From positions 6,273,681 to 6,337,680 of the forward strand of contig OZ022584.1 in assembly GCA_963669155.1 (NCBI GenBank): a DNA stretch of 64,000 nucleotides. The letters run 5' to 3'. Below the pieces are notes generated by a model, which was not told where the DNA came from, searched no databases, and saw only the letters and a list, made by a program, of their open reading frames with translations. Positions within the stretch are counted from its first letter, which is position 1. Each line of letters opens with the position of its first letter. Shown in pieces: positions 1-10,826 of this stretch. Position numbers and translations under genes: made by a program. The DNA is from Arbacia lixula (taxonomy: Eukaryota; Echinodermata; Echinoidea; Arbacioida; Arbaciidae).

Positions 1-506
1 ATTTCTGGAGCTATTTCACGGGTTTTTTTGCGTTTTTTTTTGTGTGTGTGTGTGTGTGTGTTCCACATTGAAGGGATGCTGGCAGCAGTACAGGGCTGCT
101 CTGCTGCAGGCTCTGCTTTAACAAGATCATCAAGATGTACTGATTTATTGCCTATTTTGTTGACTTTAAAACCAAATTAAAAAATTGATTCAGGTTAAAA
201 AAAAAAAAAAAAAACTTAGACATAGTTACTTAGACACTCAGTATTTTTAGAAATAGCCTAATAGGTACTACCTTCTAATAATTTCAATGAATTTTGTCTA
301 CTACTCTACTGTCTCTTCTTCCAGTATAATTTAACATCAGTTACATTTTCATTATTTACAAACAAAATTGAGGGGGAGATGTGATAGTATCATCATTAGT
401 ATGACATATTTCATTGTCTCCCCCTCAATTTACACACTCCACAGACTACACAGTCAAGACATATACCACAATAATAATTTACTACATGGCTGCACATGTA
501 CAAATA
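1..506. other. non-coding stretch, no gene seen
   Basis: AT-rich DNA with a short TG run near 41-60 and an A run near 198-214. I see no splice-bounded exon or homology on either strand. If PDCD4 continues past the window edge this would be part of its intron 2, which is inference. Confidence 0.5.
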
Positions 507-763
507 CAGTGGAATCTTGTTATAAAGGAAAGAGGTTGAAATCTTGGATAAACAAAAATACAAAATCATCTTTTACAAGTAACAATGTGATTTTGCTGGT
601 CCCAACTCTTTATATATTTTTTTGCTTTGTACCCACACTAGTCACTACACTAATATGGTAAAAAAGAAATAGAAAAAACAAACAGAATAATGATAACAAG
701 GTAATTGTCAAGGTAATTCATTTTGTTATGGTTTTAGGTCCTTGTTATAAGGAGGTTCCCCTG
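507..763. mobile_element. TA-flanked MITE, pogo/Tigger-like ends
   Basis: The left end reads CAGTGGAATCTTGTTATAA and the right end TTATAAGGAGGTTCCCCTG, an imperfect terminal inverted repeat. TA dinucleotides flank both ends (505-506 and 764-765), as expected for Tc1/mariner-type insertion. The CAGTGGAACCTC..TTATAA pattern resembles pogo/Tigger termini. About 257 bp, with no transposase, so non-autonomous. Confidence 0.75.
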
Positions 764-1702
764 TACTAGACTACTAGTTAGTAGTTTGTATTCGTATATT
801 GTAATTTGTAAAACAAACCTTTGCAGACACATCAAGTCATCAACATCAACATTCAATCTATAGAGCACTCCAGAATTCTCCTTACTGATTTAAAACATAA
901 CACCTTCACAATTTCACAAATTCACACTCTGAGTCTCTGACTCAGTCTCAAGCACTCATATTTAGAAATCCACAGTTTAAACAAAATTATTCAGGATTCA
1001 ATACAGGTAGCTTTCAGTTCTGATTGAATTTTAATCATACTGTTAACTTCTTTGTTGTCAATTTTGTTTTTACAAATCATCACTTCCCTGAGCTTCATTA
1101 CACAACTAAGGAACTCTGGCAAGTGGGCAGCAGTAAGGGATGAGCAGTAGGTAAGTAAGATCTTTTCCTATTTCCTAAGCAATGATCATAAATTTTCAAG
1201 ATCAACATAATTGACTAGACAATAGACAGACAATGTATGGTAATTTTTTATCATACACATTTGTTAATCATAAACAGTTTGACTTTGTGATTTGCTTTTG
1301 ATTTGTGAGTTCAAGTTCATGTTATCTTCCCTGACAGGCTAATTGGCTAACGATCCTTACATGATGGGCTAAAGCTTAAGCCAAATCAAATGATTCATAA
1401 GATACAGATATACTGATTCACTTAAAGATCAATGTCTTAAATTCAGTTTACTTAAATGAATTCTCGAAGAACTGAACTAGTGAAGTTAGTGAACTTAAGC
1501 CTGTAGTAGTGTAGTATCTGCATTTGAGAATATAAAGTATATCTGCAAATAATCTGACTATCTGAGAGTACTTGTAATCATAGTTATATACAAAGTAAGA
1601 ATAAGATGTAATCCTGAAATGATTTAGAAGAGAAATGCTTATCACTGTATCGCATAACATCTTTAATTTGACTCTTCCTCCAGCTTGTACGATGGCCACT
1701 GG
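764..1702. other. non-coding stretch downstream of the hAT-like gene
   Basis: AT-rich sequence beyond the stop codon of the minus-strand hAT-like gene. It should contain that gene's 3' UTR, but I could not place a convincing polyadenylation site. No other coding signal is seen. Confidence 0.5.
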
Positions 1703-2905
1703 CTAGTCCTGACTGGGACCTGATTCACTGTCAGCTGAATGATCCGATTCACTGGCATGAGTGGCATCTGCTGGCCTGGGGCAGGGACCATAGGGTTCTA
1801 CCCATGGTCGTCTGGTCGTCTTTCCTGCTTTAAACCACCTGGTGACAGCAGAGTCAGTGGTGTAGGTTTCTTCACCTGGGCCTTCTAATGAGATGGTCAT
1901 CAGATCGTCGAGAGTGGTAGTATGAAGTCGTACCCTCCAGTCGGTCTTGATTCTGTTCATTAAGGAAAAGCCGCGTTCCACAATTGCTGTAGCAAAAGGT
2001 AGGACTTGGACAATCTCCATGACATGAAAGAAGTTGGGGAAGTCATTCTGGCGTCTGCGGAAAAGGGTGCCCCACAAGTTCTTCCACGACATTCCAGGCT
2101 TGAAGTACATCGGCAGAACCTTCTTCAGGCGGATCCACTCTGCCATGACTGCTACTGGATCACATCCATGTGCCACCAGGGGAGTCTCGAAGTGGTCAAT
2201 GAGGACTCGAACACCATCGTCTACCTTGTCATCTAGGTCCTTGAGATCCTCTGGCCAGGTTGTTGGGTTGAGCGATGTAACAGCTTTGAAGATCCTGCTG
2301 TCCTTGAACGATGAGAACCTCGATTCCAGGCATCTGATCAATGGCTCAAGGCAAGCTGGTCGAGAGGCATCAAACTCTGCATGCCCTGTTGTAACACCAG
2401 TTAATAAATGACCTCTGTAGCTCCCATCGTCAAGGCATTTTCTCTTCACAGAGTGGAGCTGAGGACCATCTTTGTTGCACATGTCCTGGACAACTTTGAC
2501 AGTTGTCCCTAACACCTCCACTACCTCGGCCAGGGAGATGTCCTCTCTCTGGAAAACCAGAGAGACTTGAGAGAGTTCTTCTAGGATGTCTATGTAGAGG
2601 GCCATGTGATAGATGAAGGTTTGTGTCGACATCTTCTTCAGCATTCCCCTTGCCTTAGCAGCATCCTCTTTCTTTACATCCGCCCTCTGCTCGCTTCCGA
2701 GGTCAGCAAGATGAGCTGCCACAGCTACATAGTTTCTGTCAAGAGCTTTCAACGCTCTCCGTCTATGTTCAACCCATCTCGTCCCATCTGCGCGGGTTGG
2801 TCGAAGAATCTGCTCATTGAGGAGGTCAGCCATGTCGTGAAGCTCTCGCACTCTTTTGGGAGACTTCCTGTAGAATGCAGCATAGGTGCTCAAGAAAGTG
2901 TCAAT
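1703..2905 (-). CDS. hAT-like gene, exon 5 (terminal)
   Basis: Largest exon, 401 codons including the TAG stop. Preceded on the minus strand by a pyrimidine tract and CAG acceptor. Contains GTRWVEHRRRAL, typical of the ZNF862-like hAT group, and the C-terminal ERGFSLMNRIKTDWR dimerisation motif. Confidence 0.92.
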   Translation of the reverse strand: MDTFLSTYAAFYRKSPKRVRELHDMADLLNEQILRPTRADGTRWVEHRRRALKALDRNYVAVAAHLADLGSEQRADVKKEDAAKARGMLKKMSTQTFIYHMALYIDILEELSQVSLVFQREDISLAEVVEVLGTTVKVVQDMCNKDGPQLHSVKRKCLDDGSYRGHLLTGVTTGHAEFDASRPACLEPLIRCLESRFSSFKDSRIFKAVTSLNPTTWPEDLKDLDDKVDDGVRVLIDHFETPLVAHGCDPVAVMAEWIRLKKVLPMYFKPGMSWKNLWGTLFRRRQNDFPNFFHVMEIVQVLPFATAIVERGFSLMNRIKTDWRVRLHTTTLDDLMTISLEGPGEETYTTDSAVTRWFKAGKTTRRPWVEPYGPCPRPADATHASESDHSADSESGPSQD

Positions 2906-5720
2906 CTGAGAGGGGAAAAAAAAGAAATAGGAATATTAATACAGAGAACTCCCATTAATGAAAAATACATATACACAATCTGAATTTTGAAAATTGAGCA
3001 CTGATATCTTAAACAAAATCTTGTTAATTTATTATATGAGAGTAACTCTTCTGGACGTCTGGTTCCAATTCCCATGCTTCAAAGTTCATTTATAGAAATC
3101 CAAATGTTTTTTTTAAATCCTGATATAACATAGTTTTGATATATCAAAGTAAATGACTTACTGTACTTCAGTACTTGTTCTGCTCCCCAATTTTCAACGT
3201 CCAAATGTAAGCTTTATCTAATTCTGAGTTCATTATAAACAAGATTGAAGAGTCCACTATATGTAAGTCTACTCTACTGCAACAACTAACATTTTAATTC
3301 TGAAACGTTCTGTGTGTAAGTTTACTGGTTTGTAACTCTTAATCTAAACTTTCTAAAGTAATTTATTCTTTATGTATAAAGTATTGTTTAAGTACACATG
3401 TACCTCTTTGGTGAAGAAGGTGTCCTTGAAGGCATCCTTAGCTGCCAGCTCTAGCCGATGTGCGATGCAATGTATGCCGACCACCCAGGGTACTTCATTT
3501 TGTAGTTTGGTGACAACACCTGAAAGAAGAATGATTTTTTTTGTTTTTTAATTCAAATGATTGGAAATTTGGAATGAACGTTGTTTGCAATTATTGAATG
3601 GGAATAGGAATTAGGAATGGTTGTGAATGTGAAGTAGAATGTGTGAAATTGTGAATGTTTTTCTTTAATACATGTATTTATTTATGTGAAATTCTATTTT
3701 TAATTTATTAAGTATTTATTAAGTATCTATTAGTATTATGCAGTACAGTAACTGATTTAGACTCAGCTCATAGACACGCTTGTCTCTTATTAATAAACTC
3801 CTTGTGACTGGAAATATTACTCTGTACAAACCAATTACTGTTATAATAATAATGAAAACATATTTTTAAAATTTGAAAGAATGTATTTCATAAATTTTTA
3901 TATTTATTGAAAATGAAACTGGTATCATAATAATATCCATGAAACTCACCTCCCCTGCAGCCGAAGTTCACACTTGCTCCATCTGCACAAAAGGCCACAA
4001 GGTTGTTCTTCCAGTCTGGATGGGTGTGCTGGTTGAAAATGCTGTCAATTGCTTGCAGAACACCATCAGCCGTAGCATTCTCTACATCATGGATTCTGTA
4101 ATGAATTCAAGTGAAAAAAAAATTGGAACAAGTTTGATTACCAGCATTTACACCACGGGTCTCAAAGATAGCTCAGTCTTTTTAGGGTTGATTAAATTCT
4201 CTTCAAATGTATTATTCAATCTACTGCACAGTGACAGTGGCACAGTAGGGACTATTAAGTGTTACCCATTGTACAATTTTCAATTCAATTCAAACTAAAT
4301 AAGAAAAAAATACATGTAACTTAAGATATCAGAATCTGAATGTTAATAACACTTTTTTTCTATTCCAAATTTTCAATCAAGTCATAATTTCTCTTGAGTC
4401 TTTTAAGTTGAAAATATTAAATTGTTTTATGATCCATAGACTTTTTAGTTTAACAAATTGATATCAAGCTGTGCAAAATAAACTTATGAAAATTGTGCTG
4501 GAGAAGGAAATTTAATTTAAACTTTTAAAGACAGAGAAAAGGAGAATTAGAAATAAAAGTTATTCCTCGGTTCTCACCCAAAGAAACGTGTCCGAGGGAT
4601 GCCGTCATCCAGGTCCAGATATTTGATGTACATTAATTCTTGTTCCAGAGAACTCCGATCAGTACTTCCGTCAACGAGGATGCTGATGTATCTTGATTTT
4701 CTGATAGTGTTGTCGATTTCCTGGCGGATGTCCTCTGCTAGAAATTCGGTGAACGTACGAGCTTGCACAGGGTTCAGGTACGTTGTGCCCAGATTCACGC
4801 CATGGCGCTTCTCCAAATTGGCCAAAGCTGGGAAATAACTGAACGGAAGCTCGTGCTTCGCGAGATGGTATGTGATGTCGAACAGCAACACCATCTTCTT
4901 GAACGCCTGCTGGTCCATTTTCACGACCGCTTGAACTATCAGATCTTTTGATCGCAGGTCTTTCTTCCAGGAATCTGAAAAGAATATTCAGGAGAAAATC
5001 ATTTGGTAATTAGTATGAGGTGGGTTGGTAATTTGGTACCATGTTATTTGAATTTGATAATTTTCCAAAGGTGGCACCAACGTAAGTGTTAAGATATCAA
5101 CCAATTTTCAAGTTGAACAGTTTTTCCCCTACCCAGTTTGAAGAGAAAGAGGACAAATAACATAACATAGTAAACCATGCAAATAAAAAATGGTAGATCT
5201 AAATATTGTGTGTCGTTTAAAAAATAAAAATAAATAAATAATAACCTGGATCCAATTAGATAATTAAAACAGAATTATATTTGATTTTTTTATTTAAAAG
5301 CGATCCCAGAAAATGACATTATTCAACAATTTCTACAATATGCGACTACTTATGCGTACCATATGCTGATTTGTGTCCATCGCTCTGTCCATGTCTGAAG
5401 ACAGAATATTTCTTAATATTCTTTGTTCCGACCAGGAACGGATCAGTTGTTACGGAGCCCCTGTTGCTTGCTGAACTTTTTTCTTGATACTCGCGACAGG
5501 CGACGCAGTACACCTGCAGAGCTCCGCCGCCGGGACGGGCCGTTCTTAGCCAATCGAGGCCCCACGACTTTACGGTCGATTCATGGATAACCGGCTTTTT
5601 TTTCCTCTTAGACTTAGCCTGCGGGCCTTGCGGGACATCGACTTCAGCTGGCCTTTCTGCAGTTGTGGCACGACTGGCAGGTGATGTTTCCGTACCCGGC
5701 CGGATGAGAAATCGATCCAT
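1703..5720 (-). CDS. hAT transposase-like gene (ZNF862-like), five exons
   Basis: Reconstructed five-exon gene; CDS exons in order are 5360-5720, 4578-4974, 3950-4095, 3404-3519 and 1703-2905, all with GT-AG introns and matching phases (1,2,1,0), giving 740 aa. An N-terminal lysine-rich stretch precedes a Cys2/His2-type finger (YCVAC with H-x5-H, about residues 80-120) like the TTF/ZNF862-type finger. The middle has hAT catalytic-core motifs: LVDGSTD (Asp near 222) and CADGASVN (Asp near 291), then HCIAHRLELA. The C-terminus holds the hAT dimerisation region with ERGFS (about 650-654). The family consists of domesticated or recently active hAT transposases that bind DNA and dimerise. The frame is intact throughout, so it is either a functional host gene or a young element. 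I saw no hAT terminal repeats or 8-bp duplication. It lies on the same strand as PDCD4, probably inside its intron 2. Confidence 0.88.
3404..3519 (-). CDS. hAT-like gene, exon 4
   Basis: 116 bp, entering at phase 1 and leaving at phase 0. Encodes HCIAHRLELAAKDAFKD, a conserved hAT helix segment. Acceptor tttcag, donor GAG|gtacat. Confidence 0.88.
3950..4095 (-). CDS. hAT-like gene, exon 3
   Basis: 146 bp. Encodes AFCADGASVNFG, the second acidic motif of the hAT core. Acceptor attacag, donor gtgagt. Confidence 0.9.
4578..4974 (-). CDS. hAT-like gene, exon 2
   Basis: 397 bp. Encodes the linker after the zinc finger and the first catalytic acidic motif, SILVDGSTDRSS. Acceptor ttttcag, donor gtgaga. 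Confidence 0.9.
5360..5720 (-). CDS. hAT-like gene, exon 1 with start codon
   Basis: 120 codons plus one base. The chosen start is the methionine of MDRFLIRPG at 5720, because the frame upstream of it has no domain character. A basic KSKRKKK patch may be a nuclear localisation signal. The zinc finger starts with YCVACREY and ends in exon 2. Donor is ATG|gtacgc. Confidence 0.82.
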
Positions 5721-6868
5721 TCCAATAAATGATACAATCCAAACGCGAATTCCAGTTGTTGTGATTTCGATCTGACTAACTAGGCCTACGTTGAATCTAT
5801 CTTGCTCGATCAACGCTACTATACAGTTTACACACGGTATAGCGTATAGCCAATACGTGTACGAAGCTTCGAAGCAGCGCGCGCGGCGCGAGCTAGCGAG
5901 TACCATCTCCAACTCATAGGCACATACACATTACATGCACTATTCACGCCCGTAAAGATTCACAGCTGACACGATCCTATGATGGACTCGCGTGCGCTGA
6001 AATGAGCAAGTTATTGTGCTATTGTATCTTGTATTTGCTCGCGTGATTCAGCGGGCAGCTCCGCGGCGATTTACGTACATATATACGTGATATTCGCAAC
6101 TGCAGTCGGGCAATGAGTTTGGGATTTTGTAGCACAATTGGTGCGCGCGTAGGAAACAGCTCAGTTGTAATACAAGCGGTGACACGCAAATACAAACAAG
6201 TACACATCTGCAATGTAATGTATCACGTACGTATATGCGTGAAATGGTACAGTGTGGACGGGGGCGATTACGAGTTTTGCAGTCGCCCTCATGTGAATGT
6301 TTTTAGCCTTTTACCGGGGCTCTTTTGGGACTTTCCGGGGCGAATTCGCCCGCCGCCCCCGTGTATTTTTTTGGTTGAGGGTTAGACATTTTACTTTTGA
6401 AATGTGACTGTTTATAATCCTGTCAGCATGTTTACAAGTTACATGTATTATGACAAGCTTTGCCATCTACAAATTACACTGGTGTAGTCAGTGTTATCAT
6501 GAATGCCTCTAGTCTTGTGGAAGTGTTCTGATACTTGCCTACATGTAGTGAGCAGAGTCTGCTCCCAACATGCCCAATTATTAAGGGAGGTCAGGCGTCC
6601 GCGTCTGTACTTCATATTGAGTGAAAGCAAGAGAAGAGTACAATAGTTCGGAGAGTCAGTGCTAAACATGATGGACTCATATAATTAAAAACAAAAATTA
6701 GTAACTTGTCAAACTCTGTGTAAATATTCAGTTGTCCTGTAAAGTATGTACTTATACACGTAATTCGGCAGGATAAAGTATGCCGCTTCTGCAGAAGAAT
6801 TAGTAAAAAACAAAGATTATAATAAACAAAAACAGGGCAAGCAGTTTTTCCTCCAGGACAAGCACATA

Positions 6869-6904
6869 TTTTTATCACTTGCCCTGTCGGGCAAGTGATA
6901 AAAA
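6869..6904. repeat. perfect 16-bp hairpin
   Basis: Arms TTTTTATCACTTGCCC and GGGCAAGTGATAAAAA are exact inverted copies around a four-base loop (6885-6888). The half-motif GGGCAAG recurs just upstream, so it is probably part of a repeat family. Its role is unknown. Confidence 0.7.
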
Positions 6905-6919
6905 AATTTGCAGAGCCCT

Positions 6920-7100
6920 GACATGTCACAACTGCAGAAGCATATGGGGTGAAGACATATCCCCAAATTCTTCTGCGCATCCGATTTTGTTTATAATGTC
7001 AAATCCAGACAAAAATCATTGAGAAAATTTTTGTAAAGCATTCTTTTGTGAATAGAAGGAGAGTACAATGAATCTGCATTAATTAACGGCAGCTGGATAT
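6920..7100 (+). repeat. dispersed repeat, copy 1
   Basis: Diverged reverse-complement match to 12714-12918. Shared blocks include CATATGGGGTGA, CCGATTTTGTTTAT and GGAGAGTACAATGAATCTGC. No coding content. Confidence 0.7.
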
Positions 7101-7216
7101 CCATTGGTGAAACATCCTTGGTATTACAGTGAAAGTGCATTCAGATCTAGTTAACTATGCTAGACATATCTTGCACAAGTTCAGTATTTATATGTCAAAT
7201 AAGTGAAATGCTGCAC

Positions 7217-7323
7217 CTGGTTCTCTGAGTCATAGTTGGGATCATGGGCGTCTGTGCAGTCTGCGTCGTTATCATCATACAGCTCGCCAACTTTGCCCCA
7301 TGTCCCCTTGCCTCCAGCTCCAC
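7217..7323 (-). CDS. PDCD4: PDCD4 exon 2
   Basis: 107 bp, phase 1 to 0. Encodes GGAGGKGTWGKVGELYDD and HDPNYDSENQ. Acceptor ctgtag, donor CAG|gtgcag. Confidence 0.88.
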
Positions 7324-9089
7324 CTACAGAAAAATTAACATGTTTGTAAAGGAAAAGCTTAAGATTCATATTCAATGAAAAGACTTCTTTAAAGACAGGA
7401 TGTTCCATTCGTAAAAGCTTTGAAAATCGGCAGGAACAGCAGTATACATGTACCCAGTACCCAAATGATATGAAATTTCAGTTATAGCTTCACAACTAAT
7501 TTCAGGAAAAAGTGAAAAACTGTCCTTGTGTTCATTTTAAATGCAGCAAGCTTTCATTATCATATTGTCCCTGTCAGCTAACACTGCTTAATCTGCTGGG
7601 GGGGGGGGGGGGGGGGGGGTTCTAGGGTTGATTTACAGCTACCATTACAAAATAACTTACATGTAGTCATTTTCTCTACAGCTACAGGTCATCTGTGACT
7701 AGCCCCGGGACTGAGGGCTCGCCACCAATTTCCCTGCATGTCTGGTATGACTACCGAGAAATCAACCCGTGCACATGAATGAATTACTCATTTCAAGTAC
7801 ATTTATCACATATAAAGGGCCAAATGTATTGAATGTATACCTGAGCTATAAAATTGCTTGAAAATGCTAAGCAACGTTACATATTTCCTCTTCACTTACG
7901 ATCATGATCTTTGTAACAAATACGGTTTACCGAGGCTGCCATCTTGGCTGCTTCAAAAACGTACACGGTAAATGGGAACTGGCGCATGCGCATTAAGTTT
8001 TGCATCGCAGCTGCTGTCGTGCGATTCTGAACAACTTTAGATCAAAAACAATTTTTAAAAATACAACATGGATTAAATTCATCTTCAAACCAACTACAGA
8101 ATTATTTAGGTATATATTTTACGTAAATATGTGCAATAGATTTAAGATTTGAGTTACAGAATTGCTGAAACCAACTAATATAATCACTGCTAATCTCGAC
8201 TTCCTTACTTCAAAGCTCCGTGCTACGCAGCCCGCTCACGCAGTGAGCGGGCTGGTCGCAGTAAATCTGTGACTTACATTACAGTTCAGTTGAAGAAATC
8301 CAATTTTTACTGTTACAGAGGGGTCAAGATTTTGATTCAATATTTCAAAAACATCAGAAGCTCAAAGTATGTGGCAACATAAGACTAAGAGTGTTGTTAT
8401 GAAATATTTATTTCTCGCAAGAGTATCTGTCTCTATTCCAGCACATAGCCTCATAGTCATACGCACATCATCATACTATTCATAGACATATATCATAGAT
8501 GAAAGATGCCAGGCATCGGTCTCAAAACTATCTTTACGTACTATGTAGAAATATTAGAAAGTAAAAATTACTATTGTGTTTCCAATAGTGCCCCTAAGTT
8601 ACCAATCCACAAAGTCTTGCGCCAAATCACAACTAGAATTTGCCCAGACAGTTATCCCTTTTCATTAAATTAAGGGCCTTGCCTTGGCCCATAGACATGA
8701 TAGAAACAAGGATAACAGTTAACTGTAACTGTGTAACTCCCTCCTCTTCCACCTTTCAGACTTTTTTTTTTTTTGTTACCTTTTTTGGGCAACCCCCTTC
8801 CTTTCCCGGAGCGAGACTTCCTATCGCGCTTGTCTTTGAGGGCTGCATTGGCAGCAGGAATAATGCCGTCCAGCGGCAAGACTGGGCTTTCTTTGGAAGG
8901 ACTTCTCTTCAGCCTGCGCCTAGCTTTCTTGGTGATTCTGCCCTCGATAGCGGTGTCAGAAGCGAGAACGGCGCCGTTCGTCATGGCCCCTGGATTGTTG
9001 TTGCTGTCCCCGTCCAAGTCCTCGTCGCTAAAGTCTCCATTTTCATACACGAGGTCCGCGACTTCCTGGGGAACATACTCAACTTCCAT
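7217..9089 (-). CDS. PDCD4: PDCD4, first two coding exons (partial gene)
   Basis: Two exons, 8780-9089 and 7217-7323, encode about 139 N-terminal residues of programmed cell death 4. This is an eIF4A-binding translation inhibitor whose two MA3 domains follow this region. The match rests on RKSRSGKGRGLPKKGGAGGKG, split over the exon junction exactly as a phase-1 intron allows (position cited in two parts: RSGKGRGLPKK in exon 1, GGAGGKGTWG in exon 2), and on the acidic HDPNYDSENQ just before the first MA3 domain. An Arg/Lys-rich serine segment (RRLKRSPSKES) corresponds to the vertebrate S6-kinase/phosphodegron area, but I do not see the DSG-type degron. The MA3 exons are absent down to position 1, so either intron 2 exceeds 7 kb and contains the hAT-like gene, or the locus is truncated. 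Confidence 0.88.
7598..7619. repeat. G homopolymer
   Basis: Run of about 22 G on the plus strand, hence C in the PDCD4 transcript. Confidence 0.9.
8228..8254. repeat. 12-bp palindrome with 3-base loop
   Basis: CAGCCCGCTCAC and GTGAGCGGGCTG are exact inverted copies. GC-rich against an AT-rich background. Function unknown. Confidence 0.7.
8780..9089 (-). CDS. PDCD4: PDCD4 exon 1 with start codon
   Basis: 103 codons plus one base from ATG at 9087-9089 (MEVEYVPQEVAD). An acidic N-terminus and a basic KKARRRLKR segment are followed by RSGKGRGLPKK at the exon end. Donor is AAG|gtaaca. Confidence 0.9.
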
Positions 9090-9574
9090 GACTCCGTTCG
9101 TGGCGCAGAATCACCGTCGTCCAACCAAAATCACTCCAATGTTGCCGTCAGTTTCTGTCACGTCCACCAATAAAACAAAGAAATTATAAATATTACGGTA
9201 AATGTTATAAAATTGCAGTTATTTGATGTGTATGTGTACGAACGTCGTAACCGAGATTGTAAACAATGCCCAGTGTTGTTTTGGTTTTTCTCCATGCATG
9301 CATTGCATGCAGGTAGCTTAGCTAGCGTGTCTTGTGTGTGTGTATACGTATGTGTTGTTTGTGTGTGTGTCCCTGGATGGATCACGTGATTGTAAATCCC
9401 GTTGCCTCATTGGCTTACGAGAGAGAGGAAAATATACCGACCAATCAATAACCCGAAAAATAGATGGAACTACGTTTATATCCATGCATGTACCACAAAC
9501 ATAATAGGACCACGCTCGTGAAAGAGATTATAAAATGAGCTCTAAACACCAACCGAAAGAGTTTATCCCCGCTC
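9090..9574. promoter_or_regulatory. region upstream of PDCD4, probable promoter
   Basis: Sequence 5' of the PDCD4 start on the minus strand. It includes GC-richer DNA near the start codon, interleaved GCATGC palindromes near 9294-9312 and a GTGT-rich stretch. No defined TATA box is evident. Promoter assignment is by position only. Confidence 0.35.
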
Positions 9575-9740
9575 CTCCTCCACCCTAATAAAAAAAGCAT
9601 AACTTTTTAATAAAACCGTTTTAGCAAAATAACTTTGCAGGATTGTTTCTGTGTGAATACAACATTGATATGTTTAGTCATGCATGAGTGACTATTAAAA
9701 GGAAAACATGTCACATTTCAAAAGGAGGGCCTATGAAACA
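9575..9740 (+). repeat. dispersed repeat, copy 1
   Basis: Diverged direct copy of 30600-30785. Shared blocks are AGCATAACTTTTTA, CAGGATTGTTTCT, TTAGTCATGCATGAGTG and TTTCAAAAG. Confidence 0.7.
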
Positions 9741-10519
9741 AGATTTTGGCAAATTCTGTTTCTGGCAGAAAGTGCTGTTGTTCGATCGTCCAATTTGAAT
9801 GATACTTTTTTTGATGTGCTGAGATATGAGAAGGAATCATTTCGTTTTTGTATGATTTAATGTAATTACCTCCTCTTACATATGATATAGCTAGGTCCAT
9901 GGTCTGACATTTCACGTTTGAATATCCATGCCCCCCCCCCCCCCCCCCCCCCACCCCCGCCCCCGGGATCCATGCCAAGTGAGTGCAGACATTCATATCC
10001 GTAGTGGTAAGGCTATCTCGATGCAAACATCAGATTTTCTGTCAAGTTCAATATCTGCCTGTTATAGGCTAACACAGAACATATCATTTCATGAATGATC
10101 AAAGATTCAGATTTGTCATGGAGCAGAAAACATTAAATTGACCCCTAAAGTGTATAAAATAAAGGGGGGTCGAGACTTGATTTTCTTGTTGTGTCTAAAG
10201 ATAGGTAGGCCTAAATAATGTCTTTACTGGCTGTTTTTTACAATGGTTTTTAATGCTTTACAGTGTTCTTAAGGTTCATTTGAACTCAACAAATCATAAA
10301 TGTACCATTATTAAATACGATTTAATAGATTTACCATCAGATATTGTTCCCAGCATGTATCACCACATATTGTTTTAATTAGAGGTAGCCATCGTGTCAT
10401 GGTTAAGTGAGCGCTTTAAAGATGAAGCCAAAAAAATTCTACAATTTACAGTGAATTACAGTTAACATTTTTTTTTTGTCATTTTAAACATTTACATCTC
10501 TCTTGCCTCCACCATCCCT
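9741..10519. other. intergenic, no gene seen
   Basis: AT-rich sequence with a C homopolymer at 9931-9952. I see no exon or repeat with a recognisable family. Confidence 0.5.
9931..9952. repeat. C homopolymer
   Basis: Run of about 22 C followed by ACCCCCGCCCCC. Confidence 0.9.
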
Positions 10520-10520
10520 T

Positions 10521-10576
<56 letters not shown>

Positions 10577-10592
10577 TCTCTCGCTCCCTCTT
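10520..10592. repeat. (CT)n microsatellite
   Basis: Nearly pure CT dinucleotide tract. Confidence 0.95.
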
Positions 10593-10704
10593 TCTTCTCT
10601 TCTCTTCGTGATATTCTATTTTGTTGGTTGGTTGGTTGTTAATCAATCTTTTTGTTGAGCTGCCCGCATGACCGAACAATTTTTATGTCGGTGATGATCC
10701 ACTG

Positions 10705-10826
10705 GATGAAAACCACTGAACTAGAAAGAACCTGGAAAGAACAGCCCCATTCAGAGCGTACACACGACTGCGCGGTCACAAAGGCACCGCGGCTTCACGC
10801 TCGAGTGAACGCGCCGCCATCTTGCT
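10705..10826 (-). promoter_or_regulatory. inverted promoter-like module, copy A
   Basis: On the minus strand this reads AGCAAGATGGCGGC (YY1-like) followed, after a GC-rich spacer, by TTCTTTCCAGGTTCTTTC and AGTTCAGTG. The same order occurs on the plus strand at 13336-13434. The spacers differ, but both outer blocks are almost identical. The CpG content and YY1-like motif suggest a TATA-less promoter or 5' UTR. No attached ORF is found, so the function is inference. Confidence 0.45.

Larger units (their letters stand above)
5721..7216. other. upstream region of the hAT-like gene / PDCD4 intron
   Basis: Contains a CpG-rich stretch around 5860-5900 just upstream of the hAT-like first exon, a plausible promoter area, and another GC-rich patch near 6255-6360. 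No PDCD4 MA3-domain exon is present here. The hairpin and dispersed repeat it contains are listed separately. Confidence 0.45.
7324..8779. other. PDCD4: PDCD4 intron 1
   Basis: Contains a G homopolymer and a 12-bp palindrome, both listed separately. No other coding signal is seen. Confidence 0.7.

Noticed and set aside
2006..2983. Plus-strand ORFs of 76-125 aa within the hAT-like gene
   Set aside because: Antisense shadows of the 401-codon terminal exon.
6612..6980. 122-aa minus-strand ORF as a gene
   Set aside because: It runs across the 16-bp hairpin and the dispersed repeat, and has no splice context or homology.
8640..9189. Plus-strand ORFs of 138 and 177 aa over PDCD4 exon 1
   Set aside because: They are antisense shadows of the PDCD4 coding exon on the minus strand.
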